Of a DNA stretch of 64,000 nucleotides, positions 7,361-16,663 are shown piece after piece. The notes beneath the pieces are model-generated. The model was given only the letters and a program-made list of their open reading frames with translations, had not been told where the DNA came from and ran no database searches. The position numbers were made by a program, and so were the translations under genes. The stretch is from Mesorhizobium sp. B2-1-8 (GTDB taxonomy: Bacteria; Pseudomonadota; Alphaproteobacteria; Rhizobiales; Rhizobiaceae): contig NZ_CP083953.1 in the NCBI RefSeq assembly GCF_006442545.2, positions 310,001-374,000 on the forward strand, read 5' to 3'. Every line of letters begins with the position of its first letter. Positions within the stretch are counted from its first letter, which is position 1.

Positions 7361-8761
7361 ATGGCCCTGCCGGAACAGTTCGATGCCCTGGTTCTCGGAA
7401 GCGGCGAGGGCGGCAAGTATCTCGCGTGGCACCTGGCAAAATCAGGGCGTCGGACCGCGGTCGTGGAACGAAGATGGATTGGCGGTTCCTGCCCCAACAT
7501 CAACTGCCTCCCCAGCAAGAATGAAATTTGGAGCGCGAAGGTCGCGGATCTGGCGCGCCATGCCGCTAAATTCGGCACGCGGACTGGTGCGGTTACGGTC
7601 GACATGGGCAAAGTCCGCCAGCGGAAGCGTGACATGGTCGAAGGCCTGATCGCGATGCATCTGCAAAACTACAAGGCGAGCGGCGCCGAACTTGTCATGG
7701 GTAGTGGTCGCATGGTGGAATCGAAGACGATCGAGGTAGGCCTGAACGACGGTGGAACACGCGTCCTGAGTGCTGATCAAATCTTCCTCGATGTCGGGAC
7801 CCGCCCCGCGATCCCGGACGTGCCCGGCCTGACTGACGCAGCGCCGCTCACCAATATCGAGGCACTCGATCTCGACTATGTCCCTTCGCATTTGATCGTG
7901 CTGGGAGGCGGTTATGTCGGTCTCGAACTGGCCCAGGCCTACCGTCGCTTCGGCAGCCGGGTCACCGTCATTGATCGTGGATCTCGGCTGGCCCGCCGCG
8001 AAGATGCCGATGTCGGTGGCGAAGTAGAGCAATTCCTGGCCGCGGAAGGCATCCACATACGCCTGTCGACGGATATTCTCAGGGTGAAAGGTCAATCCGG
8101 TGGAACAATCAGCCTCGTGCTGCGCACGCCCTCGGGCGAGCGGACCATGGAAGGCAGCGACATTCTGGTGGCGGCCGGCCGCGTTCCCAACACAGCGGGA
8201 ATCGGACTCGAAGCGGCGGGCGTCAAGCTCGACGATCGCGGATATATTCATGTCAACGAAAGGCTGGAGACAAGCGCGCGCAACGTATGGGCGATCGGGG
8301 AGTGTGCCGGCAGCCCACAGTTCACGCATGTCTCCTACGACGATTTCCGGATCATCCGCGATAACCTCGCTGGAGGAATTCGCACGACACGGGACCGGCT
8401 GGTCCCGTATTGCATGTTCACCGATCCGCCCCTCGCGCGGGTGGGTCTGAACGAAGATGAGGCGATGCGCAAGGGTATGGCGGTGCGGGTCGCGCGGCTT
8501 CCGATGAAGGCGGTGTTGCGCACGCGAACCATCGACGAAACCACGGGGTTCATGAAGGCGATCATCTCCGCGGATGACGACCAAATTCTTGGCTTTGTCA
8601 TGGTCGGCCCGGAAGCGGGCGAGGTCATGGCCACGGTACAGACGGCCATGCTCGCCGGCCTGCCATACACGCACCTGCGCGACGCCATATTGGCGCATCC
8701 GACCATGGCGGAGGGCCTCGGTGCGTTGTTCTCGAATGTTGCGGCCCGCAACGGATCGTAG
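7361..8761 (+). CDS. FAD-dependent pyridine nucleotide-disulfide oxidoreductase
   Basis: A class I disulfide oxidoreductase of the dihydrolipoamide dehydrogenase/mercuric reductase type. It has an FAD fold near the N-terminus (LVLGSGEGGKYLAWHLAKSG), the redox pair in GGSCPNINCLPSK, an NAD(P) fold (VLGGGYVGLELAQAYRRFG), WAIGECAGSPQFTH for the second FAD contact, and a C-terminal dimerisation domain. The usual His-x4-Glu of lipoamide dehydrogenases near the C-terminus is replaced by HPTMAEGLGALF, so it is more likely a mercuric-reductase-like or soluble thiol/quinone reductase. I chose ATG 7361 because GGAG lies 6 bases upstream; ATG codons at 7322 and 7355 are also in frame. It lacks the N-terminal metal-binding domain of many MerA proteins, and no mer genes are nearby. 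Confidence 0.8.
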   Translation: MALPEQFDALVLGSGEGGKYLAWHLAKSGRRTAVVERRWIGGSCPNINCLPSKNEIWSAKVADLARHAAKFGTRTGAVTVDMGKVRQRKRDMVEGLIAMHLQNYKASGAELVMGSGRMVESKTIEVGLNDGGTRVLSADQIFLDVGTRPAIPDVPGLTDAAPLTNIEALDLDYVPSHLIVLGGGYVGLELAQAYRRFGSRVTVIDRGSRLARREDADVGGEVEQFLAAEGIHIRLSTDILRVKGQSGGTISLVLRTPSGERTMEGSDILVAAGRVPNTAGIGLEAAGVKLDDRGYIHVNERLETSARNVWAIGECAGSPQFTHVSYDDFRIIRDNLAGGIRTTRDRLVPYCMFTDPPLARVGLNEDEAMRKGMAVRVARLPMKAVLRTRTIDETTGFMKAIISADDDQILGFVMVGPEAGEVMATVQTAMLAGLPYTHLRDAILAHPTMAEGLGALFSNVAARNGS

Positions 8762-8820
8762 GCGCCACGAGAGGCCGGACGGTGCCCGGCGGAGGCCGTG
8801 GACATACCGCGACCGAGGAT

Positions 8821-9489
8821 TCAGCGTGGCTCCTCATCGCTCGAATTATCTGTTTCAGCGCGCCGCTGCGCCGACAGATGGGCGACTGGCAGATGCCAGC
8901 CATGTCTGATCGCCATGAAGCGAAGGCCGAAACACAAGATTGCTCCGGCCAATGCCGAGATGCCATAGGAAAAACCGAGCATATTGCCGACGACGGCGAT
9001 GGATGCACCGGCCAGTGCTGCCACAGCGTATAGATCGGAACGCAACACCTGTGGAATTTCCACAAGAAGAACATCCCGCAACATGCCACCACCGATGCCA
9101 GTCAACATGCCGAGCAGGGCTGACATTACCGGGCTTAATCCGAACTGAGTTGCCTTTTGCGCACCGGCGACGGCGAAAAGCGACAGTCCCGCCGCGTCGA
9201 ACCACAGAACGGGTTCGCGCAGCCTGTCGACACCGGCATACCAGAAGGAAACGATGAGACCGGCGAGAACCGAAACCAGCAGATATCGTCCGTCAGTCAG
9301 GGCCGCCGGCGGCACTGCGCCAATTAAGAGATCCCGGGTAATCCCACCGAAATTTCCGGCAACGAATGAGAGCACGAGAATGCCGAAAATATCGAGGCGC
9401 CGATTGACTGCCGCAACTGCGCCGCTGATCGCAAAGACGAAGGTTCCGACCAAGTCGAGAACGTGCACGAAGGTTCCAATGGCGACCAT
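8821..9489 (-). CDS. TRIC cation channel / UPF0126 membrane protein
   Basis: A 222-residue polytopic protein with two homologous halves. The first has VGTFVFAISGAVAAVNRRLD and FGGITRDLLIG; the second has DAAGLSLFAVAGAQKA and GIGGGMLRDVLL. The repeated G-G-x-x-R-D signature is the hallmark of the UPF0126 (YadS/YicG) family, the bacterial relatives of trimeric intracellular cation channels. The ATG at 9489 is preferred because AGGAA lies just upstream on the minus strand and the frame before it is not protein-like. The tail (residues 200 on) is hydrophilic. It converges with the flavoprotein gene. Confidence 0.85.
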   Translation of the reverse strand: MVAIGTFVHVLDLVGTFVFAISGAVAAVNRRLDIFGILVLSFVAGNFGGITRDLLIGAVPPAALTDGRYLLVSVLAGLIVSFWYAGVDRLREPVLWFDAAGLSLFAVAGAQKATQFGLSPVMSALLGMLTGIGGGMLRDVLLVEIPQVLRSDLYAVAALAGASIAVVGNMLGFSYGISALAGAILCFGLRFMAIRHGWHLPVAHLSAQRRAETDNSSDEEPR

Positions 9490-9696
9490 GCCGTTCCTAC
9501 TCGTGAAGGCTAGGGTGCAGGACTGATACCGGTTTTGGGTAAATCCGGGCTCAATCAAGTACCCGATCTTCTTTGTCCATCTGAGGGGACGTTCGGCGCT
9601 CCAAAATGCCAGACCGCAAGCGCGAAACGACTTCAGAAAAGTTCGCATGCAAGCGCAAAAGGCAATCCCGACAACCACAATCCTGGCAGGCGAATG

Positions 9697-10971
9697 TCAC
9701 GCCGCACCGAGCCAGGCCAACGTGCCAACGACCAACGCCTCGACGCCTGTTTCCAGGGTGGGATGCAGAACCGGCGCGAATTGCGGGCTGTGATTGACCG
9801 GCAGTTCGTTCAGCTTTCCCGCCGCCTTGGCCTTGGCATAGACTTTGGGATCATTGCCGCCCACGAACCAGAACACCGAGGGCACCTGCCATGCGGTGCC
9901 GAAGCAGCCAAAATCCTCGCTCGCTGGGGCTGGGCCGGTATGTTTCACCCGATCTGGCGAGAAATAACCGCGAAACGCCTCGGCGATGCGGTTGCTGGCG
10001 GCTTCGTCATTCACGTTAAGCGGGTAGCGGTCGAGCGGCGTGATCTCCGGCTTGCGCGGCGCGCCCGAGGCTTCGGCCTCAGCATTGACTATCCGCTCGA
10101 TGGCGGCAAGCACATGCTTGCGCACGCCAGCGTCGAATGTCCGCACATTGAGCTTGATGACGGCGTCGTCAGGAATGACATTTTCCTTGGTGCCCGCCTG
10201 CAGCACGCCAACCGTGACCACCGCCGCATCGTTGGCTGCAACCTCGCGGGAAACAATAGTCTGCAGCCGTAGCACGACGGACGCCGCCATGACGACAGGA
10301 TCAATGCTTGCCTGCGGCATCGAGCCATGCGCGCCACGGCCAAAAAGACGAATTTGCAGGCTGTCGGCCGCGGAGGTGATGGGGCCGGCGCTGCCAGCAA
10401 CGGATCCGGAGGGACCGACCATGACATGCTGGCCAAGCACGACATCGGGTTGAGGAAAGCGTTTGAGCAGGCCGTCGTCGATCATGGCCTGAGCGCCTTG
10501 CGCGGTCTCCTCACCCGGCTGGAAGACGGCCATCAAGGTACCCTTCCAGGCATCGCGCGTCTGCGACAGGAGTGTAGACGCCCCGACCAGCCAGGCCACA
10601 TGCATATCGTGACCGCACATATGGCCCACCGGCACAACATTGCCTTCGGCGTCCTTCGCCGTAACCTTGCTGGCATAGGCAAGCCCAGTGTTCTCTGCGA
10701 TCGGGAGCGCATCCATGTCGGCGCGCAGCATCACCGTCGGGCCTTCTCCGTTGCGGAGTAAGCCAACCACACCCGTTTTGCCCACCCCGGTCGTCACGTC
10801 GAAACCGGCTTTCTTGAGCCTGTCGGCGGCAATGCCCGCTGTGCGCGTCTCCTGCATCGAGAGCTCGGGATGTGCGTGGACATCCTTGTAGAGCGCCTCA
10901 AGCTCGGGCAGCAGCTTGGTCATGTCCTTCAACATGGCGGAAGCGCTTTTGGTGTGGACATGCTTTGTCAT
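9697..10971 (-). CDS. M20-family amidohydrolase (hippurate hydrolase-like)
   Basis: A 424-residue cytosolic metal-dependent amidohydrolase. Signatures are HAHPELSMQETRTA, LRADMDALPI, the metal-binding run VGHMCGHDMHVAWLVGA, the acidic pair in FQPGEETAQGAQAM, and the dimerisation domain with GRGAHGSMPQ. These proteins cleave N-acyl amino acids, hippurate or indole-acetyl amino acids. The ATG at 10971 has AGGAG about 7 bases upstream. It is a single gene with no obvious operon partner, so the substrate is open. Confidence 0.87.
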   Translation of the reverse strand: MTKHVHTKSASAMLKDMTKLLPELEALYKDVHAHPELSMQETRTAGIAADRLKKAGFDVTTGVGKTGVVGLLRNGEGPTVMLRADMDALPIAENTGLAYASKVTAKDAEGNVVPVGHMCGHDMHVAWLVGASTLLSQTRDAWKGTLMAVFQPGEETAQGAQAMIDDGLLKRFPQPDVVLGQHVMVGPSGSVAGSAGPITSAADSLQIRLFGRGAHGSMPQASIDPVVMAASVVLRLQTIVSREVAANDAAVVTVGVLQAGTKENVIPDDAVIKLNVRTFDAGVRKHVLAAIERIVNAEAEASGAPRKPEITPLDRYPLNVNDEAASNRIAEAFRGYFSPDRVKHTGPAPASEDFGCFGTAWQVPSVFWFVGGNDPKVYAKAKAAGKLNELPVNHSPQFAPVLHPTLETGVEALVVGTLAWLGAA

Positions 10972-11219
10972 GACGGACTCCTGTTCGTCCTCGATGCCTC
11001 CCGCTCTGGAACGGTCCGGGCAAGTCGGCGATCATGATCATGACCATCCACAGCGGCGGCAAGGTGGATCTTCGCAATCAACTGATCGTGACCTTGTCTC
11101 GCGCCAACGTAGCTGCCGCACAATCAGGGTGACAATCGGATTCAACAGGCAAACAATGATTTTCTGGGATGCGGGGTTGGTTTTCGATCAGACACGGCTC
11201 GACGAAGCAGGAGACCCTT

Positions 11220-11792
11220 ATGACTACGCACAAAGTGGGCTATCTCATCGGCAGCCTCGCCAAAGGCTCGATCAATCGCAAACTCGCCAAAGCACTGGTG
11301 CGGTTGGCGCCGCCCGAACTCGAAATGTCGGAGATCGCCTTCAAGGACCTGCCGCTCTATAGCTACGACTATGATGCCGACTATCCCCCCGCCGGCAAGG
11401 CGTTCAAGGCGGCCATCGCAGCCGTCAATGCTGTGCTGTTCGTCACGCCGGAATACAATCGTTCGATCCCGGGCGGGTTGAAGAATGCGATAGACTGGGC
11501 GAGCCGACCCTACGGCACCAACTCGTTTGCCCGCAAACCGTCCGCAGTGATCGGCACGTCGCCAGGCGCAATCGGCACCGCCGTCGCCCAGCAGAATCTG
11601 CGCAGCGTGCTCGGCTTCTGCAACTCGCCCCAGATGAACGCCCCGGAAGCCTATATCCAGTTCACACCGGGGCTGATCACCGATGACGGCGAGGTCACCA
11701 ATGACGGCACCGCCGATTTCCTGCGCACCTTCATGCAGGATTTCCACACCTTCATCGCGAGGGTTCGTTCAGTGCTGCCGAAAGATGCGTAG
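11220..11792 (+). CDS. NADPH-dependent FMN reductase
   Basis: A 190-residue flavodoxin-like protein of the NADPH-dependent FMN reductase family (ChrR/azoreductase type). The N-terminus has VGYLIGSLAKGSINRKLAK for phosphate binding of FMN, and the family signature FVTPEYNRSIPGGLKNAIDW is complete. Members reduce quinones, chromate or azo compounds with NAD(P)H and help against oxidative stress. The ATG at 11220 follows AGGAGACCCTT. Confidence 0.87.
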   Translation: MTTHKVGYLIGSLAKGSINRKLAKALVRLAPPELEMSEIAFKDLPLYSYDYDADYPPAGKAFKAAIAAVNAVLFVTPEYNRSIPGGLKNAIDWASRPYGTNSFARKPSAVIGTSPGAIGTAVAQQNLRSVLGFCNSPQMNAPEAYIQFTPGLITDDGEVTNDGTADFLRTFMQDFHTFIARVRSVLPKDA

Positions 11793-12396
11793 AGGCCGCT
11801 ACAAGGGGCGCGTTATCCCTTGCCTTTCCATCTGTGGTCGATGTCTCTCTTGCTTTGTCCAAGCGGCGAGCGGACCATGGTATTGGTACCATGTGGGAAT
11901 TCGCGGCCGAGCGTTAAGCCGCCGCGCCAAACGCTGCATATGCTGAAGGAACCGAACCCAGGATTCCTGGCAATGACTGCCCGAAGCACAAGTAGCGCAC
12001 GAGAGTTGACACCGTTGTCTTCTCCGCCTCAACGCGTGCGGTATTCGCCGCGGCAGGATCCGGGTCAAGGCTATTGCGCTCGGTCTGGTGCGTATGCCCA
12101 CGGCCGCGCGTTAACTCAATGGTCCCGAATCCGTCTAGAGGACGCCGACGTGTTCGATGAACGTGAGCGGGTCTTCCTGCGATTCGGCAAGGCGATCCTT
12201 TCGCTCCGGTGCTGTTCAAGCACACACTTGAGCACTTCGCTGTGCAAGCGCTGGCCGATGCCATGATCGTTCTCGGTTTCTACAGAATACTATCTGGGTT
12301 CAGCCAGACTTCAACCTGCGCAACCATCCCGTGGAAGACCGGAATTGGGTCAAGGGCTGACCTGGAACGCGCACAATCTGCTGAAGGAACAGGATC
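11793..12396. other. Intergenic stretch, no convincing gene
   Basis: About 600 bases without a reading frame I would defend. A short frame near 12315-12360 (PDFNLRNHPVEDRNWVKG, then stop) reads like the end of a protein and may be a remnant of the gene that once preceded the dehydrogenase pseudogene; I cannot name it. Confidence 0.4.
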
Positions 12397-12835
12397 ATGA
12401 GCAAGAAGATCGGATCTATTGGCCTCGGAACGATGGGCTTCCCTATGGCCGTCAACCTCAAAAGGCCGGTTCGAGGTGATCGGCTAAGACGCCTTCAAAG
12501 GCATTTACGAGAAGGCGGGCGGCGCCGGCATCACCATGGTCGATACGCTCAAGGAGGTCGCCGAACAGTCAGACGATGAGATCACCTCGACGGTGCGCGA
12601 CTATGCACAGAACGTCGAGGTCATCCTTGGTCAAAAGGGCCGGCTCGCGGCGCATGCCAAGGGCAAGACGATCATCATGCGCACGCTCCACCCCGAGACG
12701 ACGAACGGGCTGGGTGAGAAGGTCGAAGCAGAAAGCGATTTCACGCTGATCAGCGCGGCGGTGAGCGGCGGGCATTCGGGCGCTGTTCAACGCGGTATCC
12801 GCGACGCGCCTGTTCACGTCCATGGGCAGGGATAA
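12397..12835 (+). pseudogene. 3-hydroxyisobutyrate dehydrogenase-like pseudogene
   Basis: The first frame starts at ATG 12397 (MSKKIGSIGLGTMGFPMAVN), a Rossmann N-terminus of the beta-hydroxyacid dehydrogenase family. It breaks near 12460. The neighbouring frame holds the continuation (AGFEVIG, stop, DAFKGIYEKAGGAGITMVDT), then VAEQSDDEI, a GKTIIMRTLHPETTN region in place of the usual substrate-binding DMST run, and SAAVSGGHSGAV. There is thus at least one frameshift and one nonsense codon (TAA at 12484-12486, where Tyr is usual). The C-terminal helical domain is missing after about 130 residues. A ribosome binding site (AAGGAACAGG) survives. Confidence 0.75.
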
Positions 12836-13069
12836 GCCTGCGGCATAACAAATCGGCCGTAACGCGGGAGAGCGGATCGAACATGCCACTACAAACCTTC
12901 CGCCATCGTCTGATGGGTTAGAGTGGCATAGCTCGAGGCACGGCAATCTCGATGAAGGGTGCGCGGCCGTAACTGAACGAACCTCCGGTGCTCTCCCGAG
13001 CAGCGTGCCCAAATGGGATGTCGTGCGATGCAGGCACAGCTTTTGTCCGCTTTTCTGACACCAGTCAGC

Positions 13070-14014
13070 TTATCCCCGGATCGCATCCGGCCCCGCACCG
13101 CAAACGATGGCGCAGATCCGCTCGCTCGCGTTCAGCCGTACTCGGCCTTCTGCGATTGCGGCTATCGCGGCCGCGCCACTGAGGTCGGCGGCGAGGCCCA
13201 TCTCGAACCAAAGGCCCTTCGCGGCGCGCAGCATCTCGTCGTCATCGACCAGCACGATCTCGTCGACTTTGTCACTGACAATGTCGAAGATGCGGTCGTC
13301 GGTCTTAGCACACGCCATGGTCGCCACCGAGGTCGTCACCTTGTCCAGCGCGACGTTGCGTCCTGCTTCGAGCGCGCGCAGCAGCACTGGTGAGCCCGCC
13401 GCCTCCACGCCGACGACGCGGATATGCGGCGCCAGCGCCTTGATCGCCGTCGCCACGCCGCTGATCAGCCCGCCGCCACCCATGGCGACCAGCACCGTCG
13501 TCACGTCCGGCATCTGGTGGAGGATTTCGAGACCGACGGTGCCTTGCCCGGCCACCACCGCCGGGTCGGCGAACGGGTGGAAGTAGACCGCACCAGTCTC
13601 ACGAACGAAGGCCTGAGCCGCCTCGTTCGATTCATGCCAGGCAGAGCCGACGATGTGTGTGGCCGCACCCCAGGCTTGCAGCTTCTCGATCTTGGCCGGC
13701 GAGGCATTGGTGGGCAAGAAGATGGTGGTCTGCACGCCGGCCATGAGACCGGCGCGCGCGGTGGCAATGCCGTGGTTCCCGCCCGACGCGGTGACGATGC
13801 CATGCGTCAGCATCGCACGGTCCAGCGACAGCAGCTTGTTGGTGGCGCCGCGCGCCTTGAACGACCCGGTGACCTGCAGCAGTTCCAATTTCAGCATCAG
13901 TTCGACATCGCCGGCCAGGGGTGTCTTGAAATTGGAACCGGCGATCATCGGCGTGCGTCTTATGTTGCCCTCAATGCGCGCGGCGGCGGCGCGGATGTCT
14001 TCCAGCGCAATCAC
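13070..14014 (-). CDS. Threonine dehydratase-like PLP enzyme (EutB-like)
   Basis: A 314-residue fold-type II PLP enzyme of the serine/threonine dehydratase family. The lysine that binds PLP lies in VTGSFKARGATNKL, the cofactor phosphate loop is in VAMGGGGLISGVATAIK, and TASGGNHGIATA is the Asn loop. It starts with GTG 14014, overlapping the stop of the upstream deacylase gene (GTGA), so the two are coupled. In ectoine-degradation clusters a homologous dehydratase (EutB) accompanies EutD and EutE; the neighbours here make that role more likely than biosynthetic threonine deamination, and there is no C-terminal ACT regulatory domain. The unstable enamine such enzymes release would suit the RidA protein at 20015-21223. 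Confidence 0.8.
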   Translation of the reverse strand: MIALEDIRAAAARIEGNIRRTPMIAGSNFKTPLAGDVELMLKLELLQVTGSFKARGATNKLLSLDRAMLTHGIVTASGGNHGIATARAGLMAGVQTTIFLPTNASPAKIEKLQAWGAATHIVGSAWHESNEAAQAFVRETGAVYFHPFADPAVVAGQGTVGLEILHQMPDVTTVLVAMGGGGLISGVATAIKALAPHIRVVGVEAAGSPVLLRALEAGRNVALDKVTTSVATMACAKTDDRIFDIVSDKVDEIVLVDDDEMLRAAKGLWFEMGLAADLSGAAAIAAIAEGRVRLNASERICAIVCGAGPDAIRG

Positions 14015-15027
14015 GCTAGCTCTCCTTCGTAGCGCGTGGCGACAGTGACGCAGCAATTGCCGACGACGACACGGCCGGGCTGGCGGCGGCCATAGACGAT
14101 GCCGTCCGAGAGGTAGCGCACGGTCTCGGGCGCACGGCCGGGATCGGCCAGATTGTGGATGCGGCCGGCGTCCTCGCCAGCATGGACCACGGCGCCCAGA
14201 GCATGGAACGGTTCGAACACACCGTCACTCGTTGCCAGCACATAGCCGTCATGGCCGGGAATGCGCAGGATCTTTTCAGGTCGCGCGGCCCGCGGCTTGC
14301 CGGTCGGCGGCAGCACACCGAGATGGCTGAGCACATTGCGCACACCCTTGCGGCAGATGCCGAGCGCATCGAGCGACACCGTGCCGGCGCCGGCCATCTC
14401 GGTGCCGACCGTGGTCAGCCCGGCGCGCACCGATGTGGCTGTCGAGGTGCGCGGTTCGCCGAGATTGTCGATGACGACGGTCAGCGGCGCGTCGAAGGCC
14501 AGTACTGCCTCCATGTTGCGCTTGCGGTGGGCGGCATCCGGCGCCGGCTCGATGATGGCGCTGGGCAGGATGTTGAGCGAGGAGCCGCCTGAATGAAGAT
14601 CGACATAGGCGTGGCCGAGCGGCATGACGATGTCGCTGACATAGGCCGAGATCTGCTGGGTGATCGTGCCGGTGGGGTCGCCCGGAAAGGTGCGGTTGAG
14701 GTTCAGCCCGTCAACCGGCGAGGTGCGGCGGCCGGCCAGAACGGCGGGCAGGTTGATCGCCGGCAGGAAGATGATGCGGCCGCTGACCATGCCCGGGTCG
14801 AGATCGCGGATCATTTCGCCGAGCGTGATCGGCCCCTCATATTCGTCGCCATGGTTGCCGGCCTGCAGGATCGCAGTCGGGCCGCTGCCATTGCTGATCA
14901 CGGCAATCGGGATGCGCGTCGCGCCCCAGGCGTCTTCATGTGGCGAATGCGGGATGTCAACGAAGCCGACCTGCTTGCCGGCGCGGTCGAAGTCGATGGT
15001 GGTGCGGGCGGTGGACATGCGAGCCAT
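14011..15027 (-). CDS. Succinylglutamate desuccinylase/aspartoacylase-family deacylase (EutE/DoeB-like)
   Basis: A 338-residue zinc-dependent deacylase. Zinc ligands are in GNHGDEYEGP (His and Glu of the HxxE motif) and YVDLHSGG (His); RRTSPVDGLNLNRTFPGDP is the substrate loop. The family includes aspartoacylase, succinylglutamate desuccinylase and the N-acetyl-diaminobutyrate deacetylase DoeB/EutE of ectoine breakdown. Length and motif order fit DoeB/EutE best. I chose ATG 15027 (MARMSTART); ATG 15018 is possible. It lies downstream of the ABC transporter genes on the same strand and overlaps the dehydratase gene. Confidence 0.78.
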   Translation of the reverse strand: MARMSTARTTIDFDRAGKQVGFVDIPHSPHEDAWGATRIPIAVISNGSGPTAILQAGNHGDEYEGPITLGEMIRDLDPGMVSGRIIFLPAINLPAVLAGRRTSPVDGLNLNRTFPGDPTGTITQQISAYVSDIVMPLGHAYVDLHSGGSSLNILPSAIIEPAPDAAHRKRNMEAVLAFDAPLTVVIDNLGEPRTSTATSVRAGLTTVGTEMAGAGTVSLDALGICRKGVRNVLSHLGVLPPTGKPRAARPEKILRIPGHDGYVLATSDGVFEPFHALGAVVHAGEDAGRIHNLADPGRAPETVRYLSDGIVYGRRQPGRVVVGNCCVTVATRYEGELA

Positions 15028-15072
15028 GTTTCTCTTTGGAACTCTTGTGGGGATGGAAGCGGGCCGAGAAAG

Positions 15073-15101
15073 GGCGGCGGGGGCGGAAAACCCCCGCCGC
15101 C
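15073..15101. terminator. Perfect GC-rich stem-loop behind the binding-protein gene
   Basis: An 11-base perfect stem (GGCGGCGGGGG / CCCCCGCCGCC) with a 7-base loop, directly after the stop of the ABC binding-protein gene (15108, minus strand) and before the deacylase. No long T run follows on either strand. It may partly terminate, or protect the binding-protein mRNA so that this gene is expressed above those downstream. Confidence 0.6.
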
Positions 15102-15107
15102 GAAAGG

Positions 15108-15896
15108 TCAGATCGGGGGCAGGGTCGGCAGGGTGGTGCCGATCCACTTCTGCGACAGCGCCGAGAGCGAGCCGTCAAGCATGCCGAGATGGATGTAGGT
15201 GTCGAGCCAGCGCAGCAGTTCGGGACTACCCTGCTGGATGCCGATGTAGCATGGCGAGAACTGAAGGATGAATTTTGGCTTCAGCTGCACCTTGGGGTCC
15301 TTGTCCATCAGGTCCTTGGCGACGACATCGGCGGTGGCCAGCAATTGCGCCTGGCCAGAGGTGAAGGCGGCGGCGGCGGTGGCGTCGTCGTCGAAGCGCA
15401 CGATCTTGGCGTTGGGCGCGGCCTTGGTCAGTTCGAGGTCCTGCGTCGTGCCGCGCGCAACGGCGACGGTCTCGTCCTTGAGGTCGGCGGGGCTCTTCAC
15501 CGCGATGCTGTCGGGGCCGAAGACACCGATCGAAAGGGCTGAGTAGGGCGAGGTGAAGGCAATCTGCAGCGCGCGTTCCGGCGTCGCGCCCATGGCGGCG
15601 ATGACGATGTCGAGGCGGTCGGTGACGAGATAGGGTACGCGGTTCGCGCCGGTGATCTGCTGCATTTCGAGCTTGACGCCCAGCGCCTCGGCGATCTTCT
15701 TGGCCATGTCGACATCGAGGCCGACCGGCTCGTTCTTGGCGTCGACCGAACCGAAGGGCGGCACGTCGATGGGCACGCCGATGCGCACCGTGCCGGCGGA
15801 AAGGATCTTCTGCAGGTCGGCCGCGCTGGCCGGCATTGCCGAGACCGCGCCGGCCAGGAGCACGGCTGTGACGATCCTGGTAAGATGCTTGAACAT
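15108..15896 (-). CDS. ABC transporter periplasmic binding protein, amino acid type
   Basis: A 262-residue family 3 solute-binding protein. A Sec signal peptide covers about residues 1-26 (cleavage after SAMPASA). The mature part shows GTVRIGVPIDVPPFGSVD, VGLDVDMAKKIAEALGV, DRLDIVIAAMGATPERA and an ADVVAKDLMD hinge region. The family binds polar amino acids, opines and, in the Ehu system, ectoines. It follows the permease and ATPase genes in the same direction. The ligand cannot be read from the sequence; the flanking deacylase, dehydratase and M24 genes suggest an ectoine-like or N-acylated diamino acid. Confidence 0.9.
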   Translation of the reverse strand: MFKHLTRIVTAVLLAGAVSAMPASAADLQKILSAGTVRIGVPIDVPPFGSVDAKNEPVGLDVDMAKKIAEALGVKLEMQQITGANRVPYLVTDRLDIVIAAMGATPERALQIAFTSPYSALSIGVFGPDSIAVKSPADLKDETVAVARGTTQDLELTKAAPNAKIVRFDDDATAAAAFTSGQAQLLATADVVAKDLMDKDPKVQLKPKFILQFSPCYIGIQQGSPELLRWLDTYIHLGMLDGSLSALSQKWIGTTLPTLPPI

Positions 15897-15931
15897 GGAA
15901 CTTCCCCTTTTTCTGGTTGGGCTTTCTTTTC

Positions 15932-16663
15932 CTAGTGAAGGACGGCGCTCAGGAAGCTCCTGAGTTCGGCCGTACGAGGCTCGAGCAAGGTCTCACGCGC
16001 TGGCCCATCCTCGTGGATGCGGCCCTCGTGCATGAAGATCACGCGGTCGGCGACGTTCTTGGCAAAGTTCATCTCATGGGTGACGAGCATCATGGTCATG
16101 CCTTCGCTGGCGACGCTTTCGAGTACGCGCAGCACTTCGCCGACCAGTTCGGGGTCGAGCGCAGAGGTGATCTCGTCAAACAGCATCAACGTCGGCTGCA
16201 TGGCCAGAGAGCGGGCGATGGCGACGCGCTGCTGCTGGCCGCCCGACAATTCGTCGGGATAGGCAAGCAGCTTGTCTGCGAGGCCGACCTTGGCCACCAC
16301 GGCGTGGGCGACCTCGCGGGCGGCCGGCCTGTCGAGCTTGCGCACCAGCTTCAGCGCCAGCATGACATTGCGCTCGACATTGAGATGCGGGAACAGATTG
16401 TAGCTCTGGAACACCATGCCGGCGCGCTGGCGCAGCAGGTTGAGGTCGGCCTTGGGCGCGGTGACGTCGATGCCGTCGACGACGATGCGGCCGGCCTGCA
16501 CCTTCTCCAGTCCGTTGATGCAGCGAAGCATGGTCGACTTGCCCGAGCCCGAGCGGCCGATGACGGCGACGATCTCGCCTTTTTCCACGTTGAGCGAGAT
16601 GCCCTTCAGCACCTCGACCGCGCCGAAGCGCTTGCGGATATCGGCGATTTCAACGAGCGACAT
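15932..16663 (-). CDS. ABC transporter ATP-binding protein, polar amino acid type
   Basis: A 243-residue ATPase. Walker A is GRSGSGKST, the signature LSGGQQQRVAIARSL, Walker B TLMLFDEITSALD, and the H-loop MMLVTHEM. It closely follows the GlnQ/HisP pattern. ATG 16663 follows GGAGACTT and lies within the end of the permease gene (13-base overlap), so it is translationally coupled. It energises the importer formed with the two permeases upstream and the binding protein downstream. Confidence 0.92.
   Translation of the reverse strand: MSLVEIADIRKRFGAVEVLKGISLNVEKGEIVAVIGRSGSGKSTMLRCINGLEKVQAGRIVVDGIDVTAPKADLNLLRQRAGMVFQSYNLFPHLNVERNVMLALKLVRKLDRPAAREVAHAVVAKVGLADKLLAYPDELSGGQQQRVAIARSLAMQPTLMLFDEITSALDPELVGEVLRVLESVASEGMTMMLVTHEMNFAKNVADRVIFMHEGRIHEDGPARETLLEPRTAELRSFLSAVLH

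Noticed and set aside
7442..8698. Minus-strand open frame of 418 codons
   Set aside because: Antisense to the disulfide-reductase-like gene with its CPNINC and FAD motifs; no protein-like features of its own.
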